Assembly: GCA_050050615.1 (NCBI GenBank)
Contig: JASFTV010000047.1
Coordinates: 1 to 15,501 of the forward strand
From: JASFTV01 sp050050615
Lineage (GTDB): Bacteria; Desulfobacterota; DSM-4660; Desulfatiglandales; HGW-15
DNA length: 15,501 nucleotides
Direction: 5' to 3'
In this document: positions 6,751 to 14,066 of the stretch, piece after piece
How positions within the stretch are numbered: the first letter of the stretch is position 1
Layout of the letters: each line of letters begins with the position of its first letter
Notes under the pieces: model-generated
The model's database searches: none
Seen by the model: only the letters and a program-made list of their open reading frames with translations
What the model was told of the DNA's origin: nothing
Program-made: the position numbers and the translations under genes

Positions 6751-7713
6751 TTATGACATGGTTTCGGGAACGGGGAACTCGGGTTGTCGATTCTCCAGGA
6801 CGGCGATGACATCTCTGGCGACGAGACTCATGTTGATCATCCCTTCTTCGGTATGAGCCGACATGTGCGGTGTGCCGACAAAATTGTCCATGGAAAAGAG
6901 CGGATTATCGGGTGAGGCTGGCTCCACTTCATAAACGTCCGATCCGACTCCAGCGATGAGGCCCGATTTCAGGGCATCAACCACATCCGCCTCTTTCCAA
7001 ATTGGCCCCCGGGCCATATTGATTAGGAAAGCCGTCGGCTTCATGAGCTTCAGTAAATCTTTACTCATGAAACCACGCGTTGTCGGTAGTAGCGGCAGAT
7101 TTACTGAAACAAAATCCGCGCGGCCAAGAACGTGCTCAATGTCCCTTCGCTGGGCTCCAAGTTCAGTCTCAAGGTCCGGGTAGTCAACGAGATCATAGTA
7201 TAATACAGGCATCGCAAAACCGTGATGGCATATCCGGGCTATCTGCTGGCCAATCCGGCCAAAGCCTAAAACCCCGAGGGTTTTGCCCCGGAGCTCTGTT
7301 CCAATGAGTTCATACCGGGCCTGCCAATTCCCTTTGCGCAAAGCCTTGTCAGCCAGTCTGATTTTCTTGGCCAGCATAAGAGCCATGGCTATAAAATGTT
7401 CTGCCACACTTTCAGTATTCGCATAGGGCGTGTAGACGACCCTGATGCGCCGTTTTATTGCTGCTTCCAGATCAATACAGTCGACTCCGGCGCCATGCCG
7501 GCCAATCACCTTGAGGCGAGGCGCCGCAGAGATGATCGCTTCGGATACCAGACCGTTAGCCCGGATGATGATGCCATCCACATCCCGGGCAAGGGAAATC
7601 AGGTGGTCTTCATCAAAAGAGTGGGCATAAACCAGGTCGCATTTCTCTTCGAGTAACCTGGTCCCCTCTTCATGCATGGCTTCATAGAGAAGCACATTGA
7701 ATCTGGAACCCAT
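6751..7713 (-). CDS. D-isomer-specific 2-hydroxyacid dehydrogenase (SerA/D-lactate dehydrogenase family)
   Basis: A 320-residue NAD-dependent dehydrogenase converting a D-2-hydroxyacid and its 2-oxoacid into one another. The nucleotide-binding loop GFGRIGQ begins at residue 150. The catalytic triad is Arg235 (NMARGP), Glu264 (YEVEPA) and His283 (GTPHMSAH), matching Arg240/Glu269/His292 of E. coli SerA. There is no C-terminal ACT domain, so it is not a regulated SerA. The start is ATG 7713 with AGGAGG 10 bases upstream; a GTG 42 bases earlier lacks a good site. It is the first gene of the kor operon, behind a promoter with two palindromes. The context points to oxidation of a hydroxyacid to supply Kor with its 2-oxoacid. 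The reverse direction or a serine-synthesis-like role cannot be ruled out. Confidence 0.9.
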   Translation of the reverse strand: MGSRFNVLLYEAMHEEGTRLLEEKCDLVYAHSFDEDHLISLARDVDGIIIRANGLVSEAIISAAPRLKVIGRHGAGVDCIDLEAAIKRRIRVVYTPYANTESVAEHFIAMALMLAKKIRLADKALRKGNWQARYELIGTELRGKTLGVLGFGRIGQQIARICHHGFAMPVLYYDLVDYPDLETELGAQRRDIEHVLGRADFVSVNLPLLPTTRGFMSKDLLKLMKPTAFLINMARGPIWKEADVVDALKSGLIAGVGSDVYEVEPASPDNPLFSMDNFVGTPHMSAHTEEGMINMSLVARDVIAVLENRQPEFPVPETMS

Positions 7714-7884
7714 CTTTGAGAAACCTCCTGGTTTTGTCAGGCAATGATCGAACACAAAGCCCTGAGGTCATGTTTGGAGGGGCATATTCCAGGCACCCCC
7801 GGACCGTGATGAGTTGAACCAGGCTTCCGGTGAGCTCCGTTCACTCTTGGAAACCGTGGCACACTCGGTTTGTAGCTTATGGTA

Positions 7885-7895
7885 TTGTCGCACAA
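7885..7895. promoter_or_regulatory. Candidate FadR/GntR-type operator before the dehydrogenase-kor operon
   Basis: The plus strand reads TTGTCGCACAA and the minus strand TTGTGCGACAA: TTGT-N3-ACAA, fitting the FadR-subfamily pattern TNGTNNNACNA. It would lie roughly 10-20 bases downstream of the inferred transcription start, a repressor-like position. It matches the site at 312-322 in nine of eleven bases. Assigning it to the GntR regulator in this window is inference. Confidence 0.5.
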
Positions 7896-7907
7896 ATTGT
7901 TAACAAT
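7896..7907. promoter_or_regulatory. Perfect 12-bp palindrome at the inferred transcription start
   Basis: ATTGTTAACAAT is a perfect palindrome that directly abuts the candidate operator at 7885-7895 and lies just downstream of the -10 element. It has the outer GT...AC arrangement but a shorter centre than TNGTNNNACNA, so it may be a second, weaker or different site. A second regulator is equally possible. Confidence 0.4.
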
Positions 7908-7910
7908 AAC

Positions 7911-7941
7911 ATTATCTATTCACTGAGACTCACTCTGTCAA
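7911..7941 (-). promoter_or_regulatory. Sigma70-type promoter for the dehydrogenase-kor operon
   Basis: On the minus strand a perfect -35 TTGACA (7936-7941) is followed either by TAGATA (7913-7918, 17-base spacer) or by the better -10 match GATAAT (7911-7916, 19-base spacer). The inferred start near 7904 falls inside the palindrome at 7896-7907. It is the best promoter match I noticed in the intergenic regions. Confidence 0.5.
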
Positions 7942-7996
7942 GGGAAGAATTGACCTGAGATCAAAATAACCTGACAAAAATGATCAACGATCTGTG

Positions 7997-8023
7997 CGAA
8001 TCGTCCCTCTAGGTCCCGATTCG
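7997..8023 (-). terminator. Possible weak hairpin at the end of the ABC ATPase gene
   Basis: CGAATCG (7997-8003) and CGATTCG (8017-8023) form a 7-bp stem around a 13-base loop that contains the ATPase stop codon (8009-8011). About 20 bases further, on the minus strand, there is a run of five T (7976-7980). The distance to the T-run is too long for a standard intrinsic terminator, so the role is uncertain. Confidence 0.3.
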
Positions 8024-9115
8024 TTGACAAGGGGGGGTGGTTTCGAAAACATGCATTTTTTCCATGTCGAAGATGAGCTTAAGATCCTCGCCCAGATCTG
8101 TTTCAACCCTGGGGTCCACCCGGGCAACAAGATTATCTTTGCCACATCTGATGTTTAGAAGGAGATCAGCACCGAGTGGTTCGATCAAATCGACTTTTCC
8201 TCCGACCATGGCTTCTGCGCTAAACTCCTTGGCAAAATCCACACTGTGAATATCCTCAGGACGAATACCAAAGATCACCTCTTGTCCCAAGCGGTTTTGA
8301 TAATCGGCATAAAGGCTCTGGGGAACAGGCACGCTAAAGGAATCCGTTTCGATAAAGAGCTGAGATTCGTTTAAGACGAAGCGGGCCGGGAAGAAATTCA
8401 TCGACGGGCTTCCAATGAAGCCTGCAACAAACATATTAAGCGGACGCCTGTAAATCTCCATGGGGCGTCCCACCTGCTGAATCTCTCCATCTTTCATGAT
8501 AACGATCCTTGTTCCCATGGTCATGGCTTCCACCTGATCGTGGGTGACATAAACAATTGTCGACTTCAGTCTGGTGTGAAGTTTGCTGAGTTCAGCCCGC
8601 ATTTGAACCCGAAGTTTGGCATCCAGGTTGCTGAGGGGTTCATCAAAGAGGAACACATCGGGTTTCCTGACAATAGCCCTCCCCAAGGCAACTCTTTGTC
8701 GCTGTCCTCCTGAGAGTTCCCTTGGTTTTCGATCCAGAAGGTCGCTGATCTCAAGCAGTTCACCCGTTTCCTGGACCCTGCGGGCCGTCTCATCTTTTGG
8801 AAAACCTCTCATCTTGAGACCAAAGGCCAGATTTTTCCGGACCGTCATGTGAGGGTAAAGAGCGTACTCTTGAAAGACCATAGCAATATTTCGGTCTTTG
8901 GGAGCAAGCTCGTTCACGACCCGATCCGCTATGTAAATGTTTCCCGCAGTGACATCTTCCAGACCCGCGATCATACGCAAGGTGGTTGACTTCCCGCAAC
9001 CCGATGGCCCGACCAGGACCAGGAATTCTCCGTCCTCAACTTTTAAAGATATATTCTTGACCGCTTCAATTTTTTCGAATGTCTTCGTCAAGTTTTCCAG
9101 TAGGATTCCTGCCAC
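8009..9115 (-). CDS. ABC transporter ATP-binding protein (MalK/UgpC type)
   Basis: A 368-residue ATPase that powers sugar-type import. It has Walker A GPSGCGKST (36-44), Q-loop Gln82, signature LSGGQ (134-138), Walker B VFLFDEP (154-160) and switch His192. A C-terminal extension of about 130 residues matches the TOBE/OB regulatory domain of MalK and UgpC. The start is GTG 9115 with AGGGGG 6 bases upstream. It is the last gene of the transporter unit, 66 bases after the short-chain dehydrogenase, separated from its permeases by the regulator and dehydrogenase genes. Some MalK-type ATPases serve several importers, but the position makes it the natural partner of the permeases at 10742-12456. 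Confidence 0.93.
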   Translation of the reverse strand: MAGILLENLTKTFEKIEAVKNISLKVEDGEFLVLVGPSGCGKSTTLRMIAGLEDVTAGNIYIADRVVNELAPKDRNIAMVFQEYALYPHMTVRKNLAFGLKMRGFPKDETARRVQETGELLEISDLLDRKPRELSGGQRQRVALGRAIVRKPDVFLFDEPLSNLDAKLRVQMRAELSKLHTRLKSTIVYVTHDQVEAMTMGTRIVIMKDGEIQQVGRPMEIYRRPLNMFVAGFIGSPSMNFFPARFVLNESQLFIETDSFSVPVPQSLYADYQNRLGQEVIFGIRPEDIHSVDFAKEFSAEAMVGGKVDLIEPLGADLLLNIRCGKDNLVARVDPRVETDLGEDLKLIFDMEKMHVFETTPPCQRIGT

Positions 9116-9181
9116 CTTGAGCCCCCTGTGAAAAGGCCTTGAATGTGTTGTTTTTTAGTCACCCTATTTGGATCTACAAAA

Positions 9182-9934
9182 TCAGGTCTCTTTAAGACTA
9201 AATCCGCCATCGACCAAAAGCACCTGACCCGTGATGAAATCGGCATCATTCGAAGCAAGAAAGAGTATAGCCTTTGCAATATCCTCAGGTTCCGCCATTC
9301 GCTTAAGGAAAGAGCCCTCGATCATATTTCGCTTAATTTCTTCTGGAAGCGCATTGGTCATTTCGGTCTTCGTGTGCCCCGGAGCAACGCAATTTACATT
9401 GATGTTTGGAGCCAGTGCCTTGGCCATATTCTTGGTCAAACTGATAACGCCTATCTTGGAGGCACTGTAATCCATGATCCCTTCGCGCCCGCAGTGTTCG
9501 ATACCCCGTATGGACGATATGTGGATGATCTTTCCAGAGTCCTGATCCAGCATATGTTTTGCGGCCGCCTGGGAACACAAGAAGACGCCAACAAGATTAA
9601 CAGCCAGTGTCCTCTCCCAATCCTCCACCGTTTTCTCCAGAAAAGGCCTTGAGATGACAATTCCCGCATTATTCACAAGTATATCAATTCGACCAAAGGT
9701 CTGGACAAACTCGTCTATCACCCTTTCAACCTGATCCTTCTCTGTCACATCTCCAGAAAAGGTCTTGAACTCGTATCCCTTTCCCTTGGCTTTAGCCTCT
9801 ATTTCTTTAAGAGCCTCCTCTCTCAAATCGACAAGGCCAACTTTGGCGCCCTCCTCTGCAAAAACAAAGGCCGTTGCCGCGCCAATCCCCCTTGCTCCAC
9901 CCGTGATGAGTGCCGTCTTATGTTTAAGCCTCAT
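9182..9934 (-). CDS. Short-chain dehydrogenase/reductase (classical SDR)
   Basis: A 250-residue classical SDR of FabG/glucose-dehydrogenase-like build. It has the cofactor loop TGGARGIG (11-18), an acidic Asp36 at the end of the second strand (pointing to NAD(H) over NADP(H)), NNAG (88-91), Ser140/141, and Tyr156-x3-Lys160 (DYSASK). The C-terminal GQVLLVDGG is typical. The start is ATG 9934, with GGAGG about 9 bases upstream; the longer frame to 9961 lacks such a site. It lies between the GntR regulator and the ATPase in the transporter unit, so it probably oxidises a hydroxyl group of the imported compound or a breakdown product. The substrate cannot be named. Confidence 0.88.
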   Translation of the reverse strand: MRLKHKTALITGGARGIGAATAFVFAEEGAKVGLVDLREEALKEIEAKAKGKGYEFKTFSGDVTEKDQVERVIDEFVQTFGRIDILVNNAGIVISRPFLEKTVEDWERTLAVNLVGVFLCSQAAAKHMLDQDSGKIIHISSIRGIEHCGREGIMDYSASKIGVISLTKNMAKALAPNINVNCVAPGHTKTEMTNALPEEIKRNMIEGSFLKRMAEPEDIAKAILFLASNDADFITGQVLLVDGGFSLKET

Positions 9935-9971
9935 AGCATTTATCCTCCCTCGACCCTTCAAGCATGCCCGT

Positions 9972-10709
9972 TCACTTCTGTATTATTCCCATATCTTCAT
10001 TTATTATTTCTTCAATGAAATCCAAATGTTCTAAGGTCTTCTCTTTGGCCAACGATGGATTTCTTCGGCTGATCGCATCAAAGATGTCTTTATGCTGTTG
10101 TAAGAGAATGCCTTTTCTCTCATCTTTTGTCGTGATTCTCCTAATCTGGAAATAGCTACGGAAACTGTCTTTGAGTACCTCCATGATATGCATCGCGATC
10201 ACATTTTGGGTGGCGGCAGCCAGAGATAAATGAAATTCCATGTCCACTTTTTCCCATCTCTTCTCCGTAGGTAGGACCTTCTCCATCCTTTTCAATATGT
10301 CCTTCGTGGTCTCTAGATTGTCGGGGGTAGCTTCAGTAGCAGCCTTTTCGGCACACCATCCTTCGATCAGTCTTCGGATTTCCAAAAACTCAAATACCCC
10401 CTCTGCATGTTCTGCCAATAAAACGCTCAGCGGAGGCTTTAAGGATTCGCGAACAAAGGAGACGACGAAACTTCCCTCTCCCCGCCGGACTTCGATCAGA
10501 CCCATGGTTTCTGCTCGATATAGCGCCGCACTGACGGACTGTCTGCTGACGCCGAGATCAAGGGCCATTTCCCTCTCGGAGGGCAGTTTTTGACCCGGCC
10601 TAAATTGACCATTGCTGATCATAGAAACGATCTGTTTGTAAACCTTGTCGGGTATTTTGCTCGTTTTGATAGGAGAGAATATCCCTTTTGTCCCTTGATT
10701 TTTGTCCAT
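9972..10709 (-). CDS. FadR-subfamily GntR transcriptional regulator (FCD domain)
   Basis: A 245-residue regulator. The N-terminal winged helix spans about 20-85 with KLPSEREMALDLGVSRQS and RRGEGSFV. The C-terminal FCD ligand domain carries Asp156-x3-His160, His206 and His228, the usual metal-binding set of this class, whose ligands are often carboxylic acids such as lactate, gluconate or galactonate. The start is ATG 10709 with GAGGG 6 bases upstream; the GTG one codon earlier is too close to that site. It lies 32 bases after the MalG-like permease and is probably cotranscribed with the importer. It is the only regulator in the window and therefore the prime candidate for binding TTGTGNNACAA at 312-322 and 7885-7895. 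A hydroxy- or sugar-acid effector would suit the locus, as inference. Confidence 0.9.
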   Translation of the reverse strand: MDKNQGTKGIFSPIKTSKIPDKVYKQIVSMISNGQFRPGQKLPSEREMALDLGVSRQSVSAALYRAETMGLIEVRRGEGSFVVSFVRESLKPPLSVLLAEHAEGVFEFLEIRRLIEGWCAEKAATEATPDNLETTKDILKRMEKVLPTEKRWEKVDMEFHLSLAAATQNVIAMHIMEVLKDSFRSYFQIRRITTKDERKGILLQQHKDIFDAISRRNPSLAKEKTLEHLDFIEEIINEDMGIIQK

Positions 10710-10741
10710 CACAATCCCTCAACGGGTGCGTCGTTTTCTTA

Positions 10742-11584
10742 TTAAGCCTTCATGGCTCCTGCGCCCCACCCGGCAATCAGATACCTCTGTATAAAGATGA
10801 AAAATATCAAGACAGGTACGGTGATCAACATGCCCCCCGACATAATCATGCCCCAGTCGATCACCGTAGCGTTGTGAAGGTCCGCAATGCCGACAGAAAG
10901 GGTCTTGAGTTCATCCGACGTGATCAGAATTCTTACAAAAACATAGTCGTTCCAGGCCAATATGAAGGTAAAAATTCCAGTCGCAATAATACCGGGTAGC
11001 GCAAGCGGAAAGATGACATGAATAACCGCACGAATTCTCCCCGCCCCATCAATCAAGGCAGCTTCCTCTAAGGCCATCGGGATACTTTGAAAGAAGGCTC
11101 TGAGCAGCCATAGACTGAAAGGGAGACAAAATGCCGTGTAGGCCATAACCAGGGCAACGTGGGTATTCGCAAGCCCTATCCTTTTAATCAGTACGTAAAA
11201 GGGGATAACGATCATGATCGGAGCAAACATGTAAGTGAAAAGAATGAGACTGGCTAATTTTTCCCGACCGTAGAATTTGAACCGAGTCAGACTGTAGGCT
11301 CCGGCTGTAGCAAACATCATGGTAAAGACCACCGCTGATGTTGAAACAAGAACGCTGTTCTTGAAATAGGTCAGAAAACGCGTTTGCTCGAAGAGCCGGC
11401 CGAAATTGGCGAGGGTAAAGTTCTTGGGAAAAAAATACGGAGGATAAACAAATATCTCTCTCATGGGCTTAAAGGAGGTAGAAATCATCCAGAAAAAGGG
11501 GAATGCCGTCAGAACCAGAAGAATAGCCGCGCACCAATAGATTGCCTGTCCCCGCAATGAAAAAAAACCAAGCTTTGGTTTCAA
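10742..11584 (-). CDS. ABC transporter permease, MalG/UgpE type
   Basis: A 280-residue inner-membrane permease with about six hydrophobic segments; the first is near residues 13-33. The EAA loop that docks on the ATPase is visible as EEAALIDGAGRIRAVIHVIF near residues 174-193. Its start codon is TTG (11582-11584), overlapping the TGA of the upstream permease, with AGGAGG 11 bases before it; I see no better Met start before the first membrane segment. That implies translational coupling to the partner permease. Together they form the importer channel for the substrate caught by the binding protein at 12544-13899. The substrate class is inferred to be a sugar or sugar-like compound from the family only. 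Confidence 0.92.
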   Translation of the reverse strand: MKPKLGFFSLRGQAIYWCAAILLVLTAFPFFWMISTSFKPMREIFVYPPYFFPKNFTLANFGRLFEQTRFLTYFKNSVLVSTSAVVFTMMFATAGAYSLTRFKFYGREKLASLILFTYMFAPIMIVIPFYVLIKRIGLANTHVALVMAYTAFCLPFSLWLLRAFFQSIPMALEEAALIDGAGRIRAVIHVIFPLALPGIIATGIFTFILAWNDYVFVRILITSDELKTLSVGIADLHNATVIDWGMIMSGGMLITVPVLIFFIFIQRYLIAGWGAGAMKA

Positions 11585-12456
11585 ATCTCTTCTTCCCTCC
11601 TGAACATCTTGAAGTAAATCGCCGTAGAAACAATCAGGATCACAAACATGATCACGGCGAGCGTTGACCCCAGCCCTGCCTGGTAATACATGAATGTTCT
11701 CATGTAAGCATAGACAGGAAGTGTTCTTATATATTTCTCTGCGCCTCCGCCCTGGGTGAGCAGCCAGACCGTGTCGAACTTGGTAAACATCCAGATGCTT
11801 CTCAGAAGGATCACCACAAAAAGAACGTTCCTCAGTTGAGGGAGGGTCACATGAATGAATCGTCTAAATACGCTGGCTCCATCCACTTTGGCAGCTTCAT
11901 AGAGAACGGGTGGAATCGATTGCATCCGAGCCAGAACGCTCAAAAGAACGAATGGAAAAAACTCCCAAACACTGATCAGGATCAGGGAGGTCATAATGTG
12001 GTCTTTTCCCATCCAGGAAAGGGGATCTCGAACAATGCCGATAGCCATCAAAAGGTAGTTGACCAAACCGAACTGATTGTTGAGGAGCCATTTCCAAAGA
12101 ATGATGGCAACAACCGTGGGAATCATGTATGGAAAAAGGATGACGCCCCGAACGAAATTTCTGCCTCGAAAAGCCTCATTGACAATCAATGCCGCGATGA
12201 CGCCGATGACAATTTGAAGCGAAATGGTACTTACAGAGTAGACCGTTCCATACCAAACGCTCATCCAAAACTCAGAGTTTTTCATCAAATAGAGATAATT
12301 TGCAAACCCCACAAAACTTTGATCCGGGAAGAATGAATGCTTCTTGAACAAACTTAGCCAAACGCCGTACAGCACTGGATAGACGAGCAGGGAACACACC
12401 AAAAGAACAGACGGAGCAATCAGAACAATCCCTGCTTTCTGAGGACTCAGTCTCAT
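11581..12456 (-). CDS. ABC transporter permease, MalF/UgpA type
   Basis: A 291-residue inner-membrane permease of the carbohydrate-uptake type, with about six membrane segments (first near residues 9-33). The EAA loop reads YEAAKVDGASVFRRFIHVTL near residues 187-206. It lacks the long periplasmic insertion seen in E. coli MalF, so it is closer to UgpA/LacF-like short forms. The start ATG 12456 has AGGAT a few bases upstream. It follows the binding protein gene after an 87-base gap holding a strong stem-loop, and its stop overlaps the start of the second permease. Confidence 0.92.
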   Translation of the reverse strand: MRLSPQKAGIVLIAPSVLLVCSLLVYPVLYGVWLSLFKKHSFFPDQSFVGFANYLYLMKNSEFWMSVWYGTVYSVSTISLQIVIGVIAALIVNEAFRGRNFVRGVILFPYMIPTVVAIILWKWLLNNQFGLVNYLLMAIGIVRDPLSWMGKDHIMTSLILISVWEFFPFVLLSVLARMQSIPPVLYEAAKVDGASVFRRFIHVTLPQLRNVLFVVILLRSIWMFTKFDTVWLLTQGGGAEKYIRTLPVYAYMRTFMYYQAGLGSTLAVIMFVILIVSTAIYFKMFRREEEI

Positions 12457-12485
12457 TATTTCATCCTATGCGATGATTTGGTTTG

Positions 12486-12529
12486 GAGAAGTGCCGGGAG
12501 AATTGAGGAGACTGGGCCCGGCACTTCTC
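12486..12529 (-). promoter_or_regulatory. 13-bp perfect stem-loop between binding-protein and permease genes
   Basis: GAGAAGTGCCGGG (12486-12498) pairs perfectly with CCCGGCACTTCTC (12517-12529) around an 18-base loop. It begins 15 bases after the binding protein stop in the direction of transcription. No T-run follows, so it is more likely to be a processing or mRNA-stabilising hairpin that lets the binding protein be made in excess over the membrane subunits, or a partial terminator. Such an arrangement is known from malE-malF-like operons. Confidence 0.65.
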
Positions 12530-12543
12530 TGAGCATCATATGA

Positions 12544-13899
12544 CTACCATTTGGCATAACCTTTGTCTTTTATGAGCTCTTCCGCCCTCTTCTGGGCCTT
12601 GGCAGCGGCCTTCTCGGGTGGCACCCCCTCCTTGGTGACTTCCATGACCATATCCTTCAATATGCCGGAGCCCAGAATTCCCATGAGATAGGGTTTGCCT
12701 GCCATATCCTCCCAATCAATAACCAGGGTCGGTTTCACGAGGTCATTATCCAGATAGTATTCCTGGACATCGAGCCAGCCCTTCCATTTTTTGATCATGG
12801 GGGTCTCTTGGTATGCTTTGCTCTTGCGCAGCGATTTGGTTATGGGAAAGAAATGGATCGGAACCGTCTGGATATATTCGAGATAGTTTTCATCCTCATA
12901 AAAGAACTTAAGGAATTCAATCGCCTCTTTAGGGTACTTGCAGCCCTTGAACATCATCCATGGCTCTTCATCCACTTGTGCAGCGGGTCTATCGCCGCTG
13001 GGTCCATGGGGCTTTACCCAGACGTCGAAATAGTCTGTACTCAGCATATGCTTAGGGGCATACTGTTCGATCAACGAAGCGCCTCTCCCGTATCCCTGAA
13101 ACATCATGGCCGCCTTTTGGCCGTACATGTTTGCAAAAGTCTCCCTGTATCCATGTCCTTCCCACCCTGGCGGCATGTACTGGGTCAGTTCATTCAGGAA
13201 ATTCAAGGCCTCAATCATTGTCCTGTCCGTAAAATGAGGTCGATTCTTCTCATCAAAGAGGATACCGCCGTTGGCCTTGGTCAGCTCTCCCATCAGAATA
13301 TTGATGAACAGGTTGTCGCCGGGTATGGTTAAGCCATATATGTCGGTCGTTCCGTCCCCGTCGGTGTCCATGGTCAACTCTTTGGCAAGGCGGAGCAAAT
13401 CATCCCATGTCTTCGGGCCTTTGAGCCCCTTTTTGTTGGCCAGATCCTTCCGGTAGATCAAAAGCGAGGTGCCGGCAGCATGAACAAGGCCATAGTAATG
13501 GTCACCATATTTACCTACCTTCTTTATCTGATCCCATATGTTCTGCTCACCGATATGCTTGACAACTTCGTCCAGGGGCATAAGTAACCCTTTGGCTTGA
13601 AGAGCTGCACAAGTGATCGGCTGACCGTGGGAGAGCTCTGGCGGTGAACCCGCCGCCAGGGCAGCCATGATTTTGCCTTCCAGATCTCCCCAGGCAAGGG
13701 CCTCTGCCTCCACTTTGATGTCCGGATGTTTAGCCTCAAACCTTGCCACAATATTGGCAATGGCCTCCCTCGATAGAGGGTTCGTCTCAGTATGCCAGAC
13801 ATGAATCACTTTTTTTGCCGCAAGGGCTGAGTTAGAAGAGATTAGAAAAAATAGAGTGAACAAACCAATGACCATCCAATATGTCTTTTTGCGGTTCAT
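12544..13899 (-). CDS. Extracellular solute-binding protein, family 1 (sugar ABC importer)
   Basis: A 451-residue periplasmic or lipid-free secreted binding protein. It begins with a Sec signal: positive MNRKK, a hydrophobic stretch to about residue 22, and a cleavage-like ALAA near 25-28; there is no lipobox Cys. After this comes VIHVWHTETN, then the family-1 opening helix and KIMAALAAGSPPEL, both typical of MalE/UgpB-like proteins. Start ATG 13899 is supported by GAGGAGG 6 bases upstream; the frame is open 54 bases further but without a site or signal. It is probably the first gene of the importer unit. Family 1 proteins bind mono- and oligosaccharides, polyols or glycerol phosphates; nothing here identifies which. 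Confidence 0.92.
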   Translation of the reverse strand: MNRKKTYWMVIGLFTLFFLISSNSALAAKKVIHVWHTETNPLSREAIANIVARFEAKHPDIKVEAEALAWGDLEGKIMAALAAGSPPELSHGQPITCAALQAKGLLMPLDEVVKHIGEQNIWDQIKKVGKYGDHYYGLVHAAGTSLLIYRKDLANKKGLKGPKTWDDLLRLAKELTMDTDGDGTTDIYGLTIPGDNLFINILMGELTKANGGILFDEKNRPHFTDRTMIEALNFLNELTQYMPPGWEGHGYRETFANMYGQKAAMMFQGYGRGASLIEQYAPKHMLSTDYFDVWVKPHGPSGDRPAAQVDEEPWMMFKGCKYPKEAIEFLKFFYEDENYLEYIQTVPIHFFPITKSLRKSKAYQETPMIKKWKGWLDVQEYYLDNDLVKPTLVIDWEDMAGKPYLMGILGSGILKDMVMEVTKEGVPPEKAAAKAQKRAEELIKDKGYAKW

Positions 13900-14066
13900 C
13901 TCTTTCCTCCTCTCTTTGGCTATGAAACCCCATGTTGGGTTATGAGACATCATTCCCGCCGGAAAAACACATGGCAGGCAGCTAGCCGAAAAATTTCTTG
14001 TGTATCTTTACCTTTCCTCTATCACCCCCTATCAAATGACCAATCGGCGTCATCTTGGCCAGGATC
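13900..14066. other. Spacer between flavin oxidoreductase and transporter genes
   Basis: This 167-base gap should hold the promoter of the importer unit. On the minus strand TTGATA is followed by a TAAAGA at 19 bases, a weak match that I do not trust. There is no TTGT-N3-ACAA site and no convincing terminator for the upstream flavin enzyme, so read-through is possible. Confidence 0.4.

Larger units (their letters stand above)
7714..8008 (-). promoter_or_regulatory. Control region and long leader of the dehydrogenase-kor operon
   Basis: This 295-base gap separates the ABC unit from the catabolic cluster. It contains a promoter (7911-7941), two adjacent palindromes (7885-7907) and, if transcription starts near 7904, a leader of about 190 bases. 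In that leader, arms AAACCG (7851-7856) and CGGTTT (7866-7871) form a 6-bp stem with a 9-base loop. I recognise no riboswitch class and no small gene with a ribosome binding site. Confidence 0.55.

Noticed and set aside
7997..8023. Standard intrinsic terminator after the ATPase gene
   Set aside because: The stem is only moderate and the T-run is about 20 bases away; kept only as a low-confidence hairpin.
9143..9652. Plus-strand open frame of 169 codons
   Set aside because: Antisense shadow of the short-chain dehydrogenase, whose TGxxxGIG, NNAG and YxxxK motifs are intact.
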